Source: Pseudoglutamicibacter cumminsii (GTDB lineage Bacteria > Actinomycetota > Actinomycetes > Actinomycetales > Micrococcaceae). Taken from it: a stretch of 64,000 bases of DNA. The DNA lies in contig NZ_JAFBCO010000001.1 in assembly GCF_016907775.1 (NCBI RefSeq), positions 2,170,001-2,234,000 on the forward strand. The letters run 5' to 3'. The notes beneath the pieces were generated by a model that saw nothing but the letters and a program-made list of their open reading frames with translations, made no database searches and was not told the DNA's origin. Below, one piece after another: positions 37,271 to 44,965 of the stretch (positions are counted from its first letter, which is position 1; the number at the start of each line of letters is the position of its first letter). Made by a program: the position numbers and the translations under genes.

Positions 37271-37569
37271 TAAACGCCACCCTCACGCATCGTGGCCTGC
37301 AAGCCGTAGCCGTGCATCGCCTCGACATCGGTTTCGATCTTTTCGCGCGGACCGCGGGCCACCACGGCCCGCCCCGAATGATGCACCTCAAGCATGAGTT
37401 TCTGCGCAACCTCGTCCGAATAACCGAAGTATGTTCGGAACACGTAGGACACATAGGACATCAGATTGACCGGATCGTCCCACACCACAAGCTCGAAAGG
37501 GCGCGCCGCAAGGGGTGCGAGCGCGCTCTCTTTCTCTACCTGATAACTCGTTGACGTTGCGGGAGCCAT
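37270..37569 (-). CDS. clpS: ClpS, ATP-dependent protease adaptor
   Basis: Delivers N-degron substrates to the ClpC/ClpP protease. The binding-pocket region FELVVWDDPVNLMSYVSYVF and the helix KLMLEVHHSGRAVVARG are clear. The frame is open to 37617, but the ATG at 37569 is preferred because TACAAT lies exactly 7 nt upstream, which would make the mRNA leaderless; an ATG at 37578 overlaps that hexamer. The product is 99 residues, the usual size. It heads clpS-DUF2017-murI-MBL and is divergent from pncB. Confidence 0.93.
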   Translation of the reverse strand: MAPATSTSYQVEKESALAPLAARPFELVVWDDPVNLMSYVSYVFRTYFGYSDEVAQKLMLEVHHSGRAVVARGPREKIETDVEAMHGYGLQATMREGGV

Positions 37570-37576
37570 ACTCGCC

Positions 37577-37582
37577 ATTGTA
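37577..37582 (-). promoter_or_regulatory. -10 hexamer TACAAT, leaderless-type start of clpS
   Basis: Minus-strand TACAAT, 7 nt before the clpS ATG at 37569. Confidence 0.6.
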
Positions 37583-37649
37583 GTACTACGCCACGTAGTC
37601 ACTATGAACTCAAACACAAGAGGTGCCGTACCAGCAGAGCTCTCCGTAA

Positions 37650-37655
37650 TAAGCT
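37650..37655 (+). promoter_or_regulatory. -10 hexamer TAAGCT, leaderless-type start of pncB
   Basis: TAAGCT is followed by 7 nt and ATG at 37663. GGGAG lies within those 7 nt but only 2 nt from the ATG, too close for a normal ribosome site. Confidence 0.5.
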
Positions 37656-37662
37656 GGGAGTT

Positions 37663-38970
37663 ATGTCAACGAGCACGTCACTGATGACCGACCGCTACGA
37701 GCTGACCATGATCGAGGCCGCACTGGCCTCCGGGACAGCCAACCGTAAGAGTGTTTTTGAAGTTTTCGCACGCCGTCTGCCCGAAGGCCGCCGCTACGGT
37801 CTAGTAGCCGGAACGGGACGATTCCTCGAGGGCCTCAAGAACTTCCGGTTCACGACCGAAGATCTCGATTACCTCGCCAACAACAATGTGGTCAGCGAAA
37901 CGATGCTGCAGTGGCTCGCCGATTTCCGTTTCTCAGGAACCATCACCGGCTACGCAGAAGGCGAGATCTACTTCCCGAACTCCCCGATCATCCAGGTCGA
38001 ATCCACGTTCGCTGAGGCCGTCATCCTGGAGACCTACCTGCTTTCCGTGCTCAACTACGACACCGCAGTAGCCTCTGCGGCATCCCGCATGATCGCTGTA
38101 GCTGGTGACCGCCCGTGCATCGAGATGGGTTCGCGCCGCACCAACGAAGAGTCCGCGGTCGCGGCCGCCCGCGCCGCCGCTATCGCCGGCTTCGCAAGCA
38201 CCTCCAACCTTGAAGCCGGCCGACGCTATGGCCTCACCACTGCCGGGACCGCGGCGCACTCGTTCACGTTGCTCCACGATTCGGAACGGGAAGCGTTCGA
38301 AGCCCAAATCAAGTCGATGGGCGTAGATACGACGCTACTGGTAGACACCTACGACGTCGAAAAGGCCGTTCGTACCGCGGTTGAGATCGCTGGCCCACAG
38401 CTCGGCGGTGTCCGCCTGGACTCGGGTGACCTCGTGTCCCAGGCCGCGTGGGTGCGCGAGCTTCTCGATGACCTCGGCAACCCCAACACCAAGATCATCG
38501 TGACGTCCGACCTCGACGAATACGCGATCGCAGCGCTGCGCTCCGCTCCCGTTGACGGCTACGGCGTGGGCACTCAGCTCGTGACCGGCTCCGGCGCGCC
38601 GACTGCGTCAATGGTGTACAAGCTCGTTGCGCGCCAAGGCGACGACGGCGAATGGGTTCCCGTAGCGAAGTCCGCCTCCGGCAAGAAGTCTGTGGGCGGC
38701 AAGAAGTACGCGTACCGTCAGATCAACGAACGCGGACGCGCAACAGCTGAGCTCGTGGGCGTCAACCGGATCCCTGCCGAGGTCACCGCCAATGACCGCC
38801 CGCTTCAGGTCCCACTCGTGGTCGACGGCGAAATTCAGCCTGGTCTGACCGGCGCAGCTGGTGTCGAGGCAGCGATCGAACGCCGCAAAGCGTCGATCGA
38901 GGAAATGCCGGGCCGAGCACGTCAGCTGATGCGTGGCGAACCAGTGATCCCAACGCTCATCGAAGAGTAA
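37663..38970 (+). CDS. pncB: Nicotinate phosphoribosyltransferase
   Basis: Converts nicotinate and PRPP to nicotinate mononucleotide in NAD salvage. The N-terminus LMTDRYELTMIEAALASGTA is diagnostic, and EMGSRRTNEESAVAAARAAA, AGTAAHSFTLLHDSEREAFE, and GGVRLDSGDL with VTSDLDEYAI follow as in the family. The length of 435 fits the actinobacterial enzyme. The start is preceded by a leaderless-type hexamer. It is monocistronic, divergent from clpS, and ends at a strong hairpin. Confidence 0.95.
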   Translation: MSTSTSLMTDRYELTMIEAALASGTANRKSVFEVFARRLPEGRRYGLVAGTGRFLEGLKNFRFTTEDLDYLANNNVVSETMLQWLADFRFSGTITGYAEGEIYFPNSPIIQVESTFAEAVILETYLLSVLNYDTAVASAASRMIAVAGDRPCIEMGSRRTNEESAVAAARAAAIAGFASTSNLEAGRRYGLTTAGTAAHSFTLLHDSEREAFEAQIKSMGVDTTLLVDTYDVEKAVRTAVEIAGPQLGGVRLDSGDLVSQAAWVRELLDDLGNPNTKIIVTSDLDEYAIAALRSAPVDGYGVGTQLVTGSGAPTASMVYKLVARQGDDGEWVPVAKSASGKKSVGGKKYAYRQINERGRATAELVGVNRIPAEVTANDRPLQVPLVVDGEIQPGLTGAAGVEAAIERRKASIEEMPGRARQLMRGEPVIPTLIEE

Positions 38971-38985
38971 ATCTTCGCTACATAC

Positions 38986-39027
38986 AGCACGCGGGTTCCC
39001 ACTGTGAACAGTGGGCACCCGCGTGCT
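38986..39027. terminator. Bidirectional terminator between pncB and the helicase gene
   Basis: AGCACGCGGGT pairs with ACCCGCGTGCT, and CCCACTG with CAGTGGG inside it around TGAA. TTTG follows on the plus strand. Confidence 0.8.
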
Positions 39028-39054
39028 TTGCAGATCTGTATCGTCCTGGGTTGC

Positions 39055-40821
39055 CTATTTCTGGCCCACAAACCACTTCTGCAAAACCGAGATGCGGCTA
39101 CGCAGTTGCTTTTCGGAGGCTTGTGCGACGGGCGGCCCGCCGCTGATCGCGCGTAGCTTGTTGTGGATCTGGCCGTGCGGGATCCCGGTCTTGTTCGCAT
39201 ACGCCGCAACCGATTTAGCGAGCTGCGTGCGCAGGTCCATGAGCTGCCGGTGATCCACCACTCCAGGCGCTTGTTGTTGCCCCGTTGACTTCCGCTTGCT
39301 CAGATGCTTCGCCTGCCGCTGACGCAGCAGCTCGCCCACCTGCTCGGCGTCCAGCAGCCCAGGGATGCCCAGGAAGTCGAGTTCTTCCTCCGAACCGACG
39401 CCTGCCCCCAAACCGAATTCGCCACCGTCATAAAGCACGCGGTCAAAGCTCGCATCCGACTCCAGAGCCTGGAACGCGCCGCGGTTCAGCTCGTTCGAGG
39501 CGCGCTCTTCACGGTTCGCGGCGGCAAGTTCCTCCTCGATTTCCTGCATCGTCTGCTCTTCGCCGCTCGTTGGGCGGTCGAGAGCGTGGTCTCGTTCGAC
39601 CTCCATCTCGTTAGCGAGCAGCGTCAAAACAGGCACCGAGGGCAAGAAAACACTCGCGACTTCGCCGCGTTTACGCGAACGCACAAAACGGCCGATCGCC
39701 TGAGCAAAGAACAGCGGCGTCGAGGTGCTCGTCGCGTAGACCCCGACCGCCAACCGCGGAACGTCAACACCCTCGGACACCATCCGGACCGCGACCATCC
39801 AGCGCTTTGTGTTCTCTGTGAAGTCCTCAATCCGTTTCGAGGCGCCCGCATCATCGGAAAGCACAACCGTGGTCTTCTCGCCCGTGATCCGATCCAGGAT
39901 CGCGGCGTACGCCCGCGCAGTATCTTGGTCTGTTGCAATCACCAAGCCACCCGCGTCTGGCACGCTACGGCGCACCTCCGTCAGGCGTTGGTCCGCGGCG
40001 CGAAGAACCTTCGGGATCCACTCCCCTTCAGGGTTCAGCGCAGTACGCCACGCGGACTGCGTGATGTCCTTCGTGGCGGCCTCACCCAGCTGGGCTTCCA
40101 TCTCTTCACCCGTTGAGGTGCGCCACCGCATCGACCCCGAATAAGCCATGAACATCACGGGACGAACAACATGATCCTTGAGCGCTTCGCCGTAACCGTA
40201 CGTGTAGTCGGCCTTCGAGCGGCGGATCCCCTCGTCGTCCTCGACATATTCAACGAACGGGATCTGGGCGGTATCGGAACGGAACGGCGTACCCGTGAGC
40301 GAAAGCCTACGCACCGCAGGCTCGAACGCCTCCCGAATGCCGTCGCCCCAGCTCAAGGCGTCACCCGCGTGGTGAACCTCGTCCAGGATCACGAGCGTCT
40401 TACCGGCCTCCGTCCGCGCACGATGCAGTAGCGGCTTATTCGCAACCTGCGCGTACGTCACCGCAACACCAATGAAACCCCGGCCGTGACGGCCATCGGA
40501 GTTTTTGAAGTTCGGGTCGATAGATAGCCCGATACGGCCCGCGGCGTCTGCCCACTGCGTCTTCAGATGCTCGGTTGGCGCGACCACAGTGATGCGGTTG
40601 ATGGTGCCTCGCTCAACCAGCGTCTTAGCGACACGCAGCGCAAACGTCGTTTTACCAGCGCCAGGGGTCGCGACGGCCAGGAAATCCTTGTTCGGACTGT
40701 TGAAGAACGCTTCGAGAGCCTCAGCCTGCCACTGGCGCAGCTTCGGTGCCGTGCCCCACGCCGCCCGTTCCGGGTACGCAGGTGGCATGTCCTCGCCCAC
40801 GGAGAATAGGGCATCGGACAT
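39055..40821 (-). CDS. Superfamily 2 DEAD/DEAH-box helicase
   Basis: A 588-residue helicase-like ATPase. The Q-like RQWQAEALEAFF region precedes motif I (TPGAGKTTFALRVA, about residue 60). Motif II is DEVHH, motif III SLTGTPFRSD, and the second RecA domain has VSEGVDVPRLAVGVYATST and FAQAIGRFVRSRKRGE (motifs V-VI). The C-terminal 150 residues are charged and probably helical. The ATG at 40821 has GGAGGG 8 nt upstream. Substrate and pathway are unknown; it is next to a DUF3039 gene, as I recall from other actinobacteria. Confidence 0.9.
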   Translation of the reverse strand: MSDALFSVGEDMPPAYPERAAWGTAPKLRQWQAEALEAFFNSPNKDFLAVATPGAGKTTFALRVAKTLVERGTINRITVVAPTEHLKTQWADAAGRIGLSIDPNFKNSDGRHGRGFIGVAVTYAQVANKPLLHRARTEAGKTLVILDEVHHAGDALSWGDGIREAFEPAVRRLSLTGTPFRSDTAQIPFVEYVEDDEGIRRSKADYTYGYGEALKDHVVRPVMFMAYSGSMRWRTSTGEEMEAQLGEAATKDITQSAWRTALNPEGEWIPKVLRAADQRLTEVRRSVPDAGGLVIATDQDTARAYAAILDRITGEKTTVVLSDDAGASKRIEDFTENTKRWMVAVRMVSEGVDVPRLAVGVYATSTSTPLFFAQAIGRFVRSRKRGEVASVFLPSVPVLTLLANEMEVERDHALDRPTSGEEQTMQEIEEELAAANREERASNELNRGAFQALESDASFDRVLYDGGEFGLGAGVGSEEELDFLGIPGLLDAEQVGELLRQRQAKHLSKRKSTGQQQAPGVVDHRQLMDLRTQLAKSVAAYANKTGIPHGQIHNKLRAISGGPPVAQASEKQLRSRISVLQKWFVGQK

Positions 40822-40917
40822 AAAAGCATCCCTCCACAATCACTTTTCGATCAAACACTTGCTGTGGGCCATCAAACACGTGCACTTAACCGGTTAAACA
40901 CTTGCTGGCACAACAGA

Positions 40918-40948
40918 GGCAACCGTGGCCCCAAGGCTCACGGTTGCC
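40918..40948 (-). terminator. Hairpin after the DUF3039 gene
   Basis: GGCAACCGTG pairs with CACGGTTGCC, 15 nt past the DUF3039 stop. No strong U-run. Confidence 0.55.
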
Positions 40949-40962
40949 CGCGATGGGGTTGA

Positions 40963-41253
40963 TTAGTCACCCATCATTGAATCGTAGACTTCCTTGCACT
41001 CTGGGCACACAGGGAACTTCTGCGGATCCCGGCCAGGAACCCAGACCTTGCCGCACAACGCGATCACAGGCTCGCCCGTCATCGCGGACTCCATGATCTT
41101 GTCCTTCTGAACATAGTGCGCGAAGCGCTCGTGATCGCCCGGCTCCGACAACTGCTCCTGCAGCTGCCGATCCATGACGGCGGTACCACCCGCTGACGGG
41201 GAACCACCCGTGGACGCAGGGTCGTTGGCAAAAGGATCGTTGATCGAACTCAT
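40963..41253 (-). CDS. DUF3039 domain protein
   Basis: A 96-residue cytoplasmic protein of unknown function. The conserved C-terminal half carries HYVQKDKIMESAMTGEPVIA and a probable zinc site formed by LCGKVW and VCPECKEVYD. The N-terminal 30 residues are Ser/Gly/Pro-rich. I chose the ATG at 41253 because TAGAAT lies 7 nt upstream; the ATG at 41262 overlaps that hexamer and would not be transcribed. The helicase gene follows downstream after a hairpin. Confidence 0.88.
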   Translation of the reverse strand: MSSINDPFANDPASTGGSPSAGGTAVMDRQLQEQLSEPGDHERFAHYVQKDKIMESAMTGEPVIALCGKVWVPGRDPQKFPVCPECKEVYDSMMGD

Positions 41254-41260
41254 GCCATCC

Positions 41261-41266
41261 ATTCTA
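41261..41266 (-). promoter_or_regulatory. -10 hexamer TAGAAT, leaderless-type start of the DUF3039 gene
   Basis: Minus-strand TAGAAT is 7 nt before the ATG at 41253. The -35 position would fall inside the adjacent long palindrome. Confidence 0.6.
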
Positions 41267-41268
41267 AG

Positions 41269-41310
41269 CCGAGCCGGCGGACTCGCTCATGAGCGACTCC
41301 GCCGGCTCGG
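41269..41310. terminator. 42-bp near-perfect palindrome after the ABC-2 permease gene
   Basis: Outer arms 41269-41281 and 41298-41310 pair perfectly and the centre 41283-41296 is itself a palindrome; only 41282/41297 mismatch. It is 25 nt past the permease stop, so termination is the simplest role, but it also abuts the DUF3039 promoter. Confidence 0.55.
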
Positions 41311-41335
41311 ATGATTCATGCCGCGTTCGGCGCCA

Positions 41336-42916
41336 TCACGCGTTGCGGATCACGGTCTGCATGAGCTCCGGGGTTGAACGGTCAAACCACTTTCCGCCCA
41401 ACCAGATACCCAGAACGCAGACCCCAATGCCCCAGACGAGGTTGAACAGTGCCGAGACCACGAACGGAACCACGGGCGTCCCATTCCACGAAGTGAGAAA
41501 GAACACCAACGTTGGCGCGAGCAAAACCAGAACCGCAACGAGGTACAGCGTCTGCGTGATGAAGATCCGCATACCTGCTCCCTGCGGGGTTTGGAACGGC
41601 GATTCCCCCGGCTGAGGGACGGCGTAAACCCAACGCGCCGAAACGATCGACGAAAGCCCCAAAGCCACACCCAGGGTTGCGATGCCCGCCAGCAACGTCT
41701 CCCCGATCATCTCTGGCCGCCCCATGATCGCCAGGGGCACAACCGCACCCACAACCACGGCGATCAACGACAACGGCGCAGCCGCAGCAACTCGCCCCAA
41801 ACGATCCTGCCAACCACGCACACCCGTCAAAACGTGCGTGTGGAAGGCCGTCGAATCGTAGGAAATATCTGCAGAAATGCTGAAGCCCATGATCGCTCCG
41901 ACGAAAATAGCGGTGAGGTGGCCGCCAATCCCCGTCTCGACCTTTGTCAAAGGCATGACAACACCAAAGATGACGATGATGATCGGCAAGAAAATGAGCG
42001 ATGCAGAGTAGCGAGCGTCCCTCGTCCAATACACCAATGCACGGCCCGCGATGGCGCCCCACGGCGTCGCCGGCATCCGTCCGATCCAGCCAAGCCCCTT
42101 GGTCTCCTTGGCCGCCACGATCCGCGGTGGAGACACCGTAGCCTTCTCAACCACGCGAACATAGAGGACCCAGCACACCGCGAGGCTTGCAAGCCCGATC
42201 GCAGTCGAGATAACACCGTGCACAACGTTGCCCGATGCGAACGCCCACACGGACCCGAAGAAAGCCCCGAACGGCGTATACGAGCTGACCTCGGCCACGG
42301 TATGGAAAACACTGAGCAACCGCTCCGGATCTTCATCCGGATTCAGCGTCGCGAGAGCCGGACCAATGAACATCACCGGAACGAACAGCACCACAGTGCC
42401 CAGCTCACGCACACCACGCTTAACTCCCACCGAGCTGAACCACGCCATAAAGGTTCGGCCATACAGCTGAGCCGCGAGCGCCGTCAGAACGCCAGCGATG
42501 ACCCCCACAAGAAGCCAGGCAACACTCACTTTGAACGCAAACGCAGCGATCAGCATGCACACAAGCGTGGCGAGACCCGGAACGCCAATAAACCCAGCCA
42601 ACAGCAAGCCCACAGCGAGAGTTCGCGCTTTGATCGGAAACAACGCGAACCGTTGCGGATCCATCGAACCATCCATACCCGTGAAGAACGCGGGAACAAC
42701 AGTCCACCCCAGAACCACGAGCGCGCCCAGCATCACCACGATCATCTGGGCGAGCGGAAGCGCCCTGGGTTCCATTGAGGCCAAAGCCAACGCACCTATG
42801 ACCAGGAGGAAACCCATATAAAGGGAACCCAGGATCACGCCCACTAACTGCCACTTGTTGCGGGCCAGGCCATTGACGAACAGCCTCCACCGCAACTTAA
42901 TCAGCTGTGCAACCAA
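41336..42916 (-). CDS. ABC-2 type exporter permease, 526 residues
   Basis: A polytopic permease with about twelve hydrophobic segments, starting at residues 22-45 (WQLVGVILGSLYMGFLLVIG). The amphipathic stretch GMDGSMDPQRFALFPIKART between helices is typical of actinobacterial ABC-2 permeases of this size. It begins with TTG at 42916, overlapping the end of the ATPase gene by 16 nt, so the two form one exporter. The substrate is unknown. Confidence 0.85.
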   Translation of the reverse strand: MVAQLIKLRWRLFVNGLARNKWQLVGVILGSLYMGFLLVIGALALASMEPRALPLAQMIVVMLGALVVLGWTVVPAFFTGMDGSMDPQRFALFPIKARTLAVGLLLAGFIGVPGLATLVCMLIAAFAFKVSVAWLLVGVIAGVLTALAAQLYGRTFMAWFSSVGVKRGVRELGTVVLFVPVMFIGPALATLNPDEDPERLLSVFHTVAEVSSYTPFGAFFGSVWAFASGNVVHGVISTAIGLASLAVCWVLYVRVVEKATVSPPRIVAAKETKGLGWIGRMPATPWGAIAGRALVYWTRDARYSASLIFLPIIIVIFGVVMPLTKVETGIGGHLTAIFVGAIMGFSISADISYDSTAFHTHVLTGVRGWQDRLGRVAAAAPLSLIAVVVGAVVPLAIMGRPEMIGETLLAGIATLGVALGLSSIVSARWVYAVPQPGESPFQTPQGAGMRIFITQTLYLVAVLVLLAPTLVFFLTSWNGTPVVPFVVSALFNLVWGIGVCVLGIWLGGKWFDRSTPELMQTVIRNA

Positions 42917-43797
42917 GACAAACCCCCATGCTCACCTCGGCCACCCACCAGATCAACAAAACGATCCTCAAGCGACATGCCGCCACGCACATCGTCCACC
43001 GTGCCCGCAGCCTTCAACTCGCCCTGAGCAATCACCGCAACGTGCGAGCACATCCGCTGAACCAAATCCATAACGTGGCTCGAAATCAGAACCGTGCCGC
43101 CCTGCTCGACGTACGTGTTCAAAATGTCGCGAATGTTCGCACTCGAAACCGGATCCACCGCCTCGAACGGCTCATCCAGAACCAAAACCTGCGGCGCATG
43201 AACCATCGCGCACGCCAACGCAACTTTCTTATGCATACCGGCCGAATAATCAACGACCTGCTTATCAGCCGCACCCTGCAGATCCATGACCCGCAGAAGA
43301 TCCTCGACCCGCTCATCGACCACCGCGGCATCCATGCCACGCAAACGACCCGTATACGTGATCAGCTGACGGCCCGAAAGACGGTCGAAAAGCCGCATGC
43401 CATCTGCGAGAACACCCAGCTTCTGCTTAGCTTCAAGTGGCCGCTCCCACACGTCAACACCGGTCACGTACGCATGACCCATATCCGGGCGCAACAAGCC
43501 CGTCAGCATCGAGAGCGTCGTCGTCTTACCTGCACCGTTCGGACCGACCAAACCGTAGAACGAGCCACGTGGGACATCAAACGCGAACGGGTACACAGCG
43601 ACCTTGTCCCCGAACGTCTTGCCTAACCCACGGAAGCTCACCGCAACCGTAGAAGGATCGGCGAGCTGTTGCATGTGGTGGCTTTCAGGGCGGTTCTGAT
43701 GTGCTGTGTTACGTGAAGCTGTGTTGTTCTGAAGGCTCTCAGGAGCTTGTTCGTTTCGTTCGTGGTTATGCGCGTGTTCGCTCGCGTTATGTGTCAT
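42901..43797 (-). CDS. ABC transporter ATP-binding protein (ABC-2 exporter)
   Basis: The ATPase of the exporter completed by the following permease. It has Walker A LVGPNGAGKTTTLSML, signature DYSAGMHKKVALACAM, Walker B VLVLDEPFEAVDP and switch histidine ISSHVMDL. The start is uncertain. The frame reaches 43839, but that lies inside the preceding hairpin; the ATG at 43797 gives 298 residues with a His/Asn/Glu-rich 41-residue extension, and an ATG at 43674 would begin directly at the fold. None has a clear ribosome site. Confidence 0.88.
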   Translation of the reverse strand: MTHNASEHAHNHERNEQAPESLQNNTASRNTAHQNRPESHHMQQLADPSTVAVSFRGLGKTFGDKVAVYPFAFDVPRGSFYGLVGPNGAGKTTTLSMLTGLLRPDMGHAYVTGVDVWERPLEAKQKLGVLADGMRLFDRLSGRQLITYTGRLRGMDAAVVDERVEDLLRVMDLQGAADKQVVDYSAGMHKKVALACAMVHAPQVLVLDEPFEAVDPVSSANIRDILNTYVEQGGTVLISSHVMDLVQRMCSHVAVIAQGELKAAGTVDDVRGGMSLEDRFVDLVGGRGEHGGLSWLHS

Positions 43798-43825
43798 AGA
43801 AAAATCCAAACACGCACGTTTAAAC

Positions 43826-43863
43826 GATGCAAGCACCACGCCGTTGAGGGTGGTGCTTGCATC
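43826..43863 (-). terminator. Terminator after the CnoX-like gene, perfect 13-bp stem
   Basis: GATGCAAGCACCA and TGGTGCTTGCATC pair around 12 nt, 28 nt past the stop of the upstream thioredoxin-like gene. Confidence 0.75.
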
Positions 43864-43890
43864 AAGTAGCCGGAGGATGCCGCGGTTCTG

Positions 43891-44895
43891 TTAGAACAAG
43901 CTCATCGCTAGCTTGCGGCGGCCAGCTGCAACACGCGGATCGCTCTGGCCCACCGCGCTAAACAACTCAACCAAATGCACACGCGCGGTCTCTCTGTCAT
44001 CGCTGTGGTGAGCACCGATGAAGCGGATCAAACGCAAGAATGCATCATCCACGTGCCCACCCACAACATCGAGATCAGCAACATCGATCTGAGCCTGAAC
44101 ATCATCCGGGCGGGACGCAGCAGCATCGCGCACCGCCTGCGCATCAAACCCAGACACGCGCTTCAACAAATCCACCCGATGCACGCCAGCCTCGGCCTCC
44201 GCATCAGCGGGGTTATCCTCAACAGCGCGCTCGTACAGAGCCCGCGCCGCATCGTACTCCCCCTGCGAAACCAGCGCATCAGCCTCAGCGAATCGCCCAC
44301 CTGTGGCTTCTGCGCCGGCCGTGTTGATCGGAGGAACAGTCGACGCCATGCCCTGCTGAACAGCGACCTGCTGCAACTCCTGAAGAGCCGCCGCCATCTG
44401 CTCAGCATCGATCGGTCCAGCGAACAACGGCATCGGTCGGCCGCCCAAGATCGCTAGCACCATCGGCACCTGCTGAATCTGTAGCGCCTGGGCAACCCGT
44501 GGCTGCTCATCGACATCCACAACACCCAGGATGAACTTACCGGCCTGAGCCTCAACTGCATCGTCGACGACGCGGACCACCGCATCAGCCGATTCAGAAC
44601 GGGCCGAGTAAGCGACCATGAACGCCGGAACCCGCGCGCTTAGCTGCGCGAACTCCTGGAGCGATTGCTCACTGATGACCGTGGCCCACTGCCCCAACGT
44701 CGCTTCCATGCCCGATGTGGAGCCCCCTTGGCCTGCCTGCAGCTGCGCAGACTGGCCCTGTTGTGACGCTTGCTGCCCCAAAGCCGACAGATCCACTGCA
44801 CCAGCCGAAGACGCCGGAACAGCCGGCTCAGCCTGACGCTCAGGTGCGCCCTCAGCCTGGCCCATGCCCTGCGGCTCAAACGATGAGGAATTCAT
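43891..44895 (-). CDS. CnoX/YbbN-like thioredoxin-TPR protein lacking CxxC
   Basis: A 334-residue protein with a Ser/Gln-rich N-terminal 60 residues, a thioredoxin fold (about 70-170), and C-terminal TPR-like helices (ADALVSQGEYDAARALYERA, then NPADAEAEAG). Where thioredoxin has WCGPC this protein has YSARSESADA, with no cysteine, so it cannot do dithiol exchange. VDVDEQPRVAQALQIQQVPM matches the usual substrate-binding loop. CnoX/YbbN proteins act as holdases that pass clients to chaperonins (family knowledge). The ATG at 44895 is preferred; a TTG at 44901 is possible. It is 64 nt downstream of the 766-aa gene. Confidence 0.85.
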   Translation of the reverse strand: MNSSSFEPQGMGQAEGAPERQAEPAVPASSAGAVDLSALGQQASQQGQSAQLQAGQGGSTSGMEATLGQWATVISEQSLQEFAQLSARVPAFMVAYSARSESADAVVRVVDDAVEAQAGKFILGVVDVDEQPRVAQALQIQQVPMVLAILGGRPMPLFAGPIDAEQMAAALQELQQVAVQQGMASTVPPINTAGAEATGGRFAEADALVSQGEYDAARALYERAVEDNPADAEAEAGVHRVDLLKRVSGFDAQAVRDAAASRPDDVQAQIDVADLDVVGGHVDDAFLRLIRFIGAHHSDDRETARVHLVELFSAVGQSDPRVAAGRRKLAMSLF

Positions 44896-44965
44896 AGACA
44901 AGACGGAATCACCCTCTCAACGACGCCCCGAATACACCCGTTCAAAGGCTACGGAGCCCAGAAAA

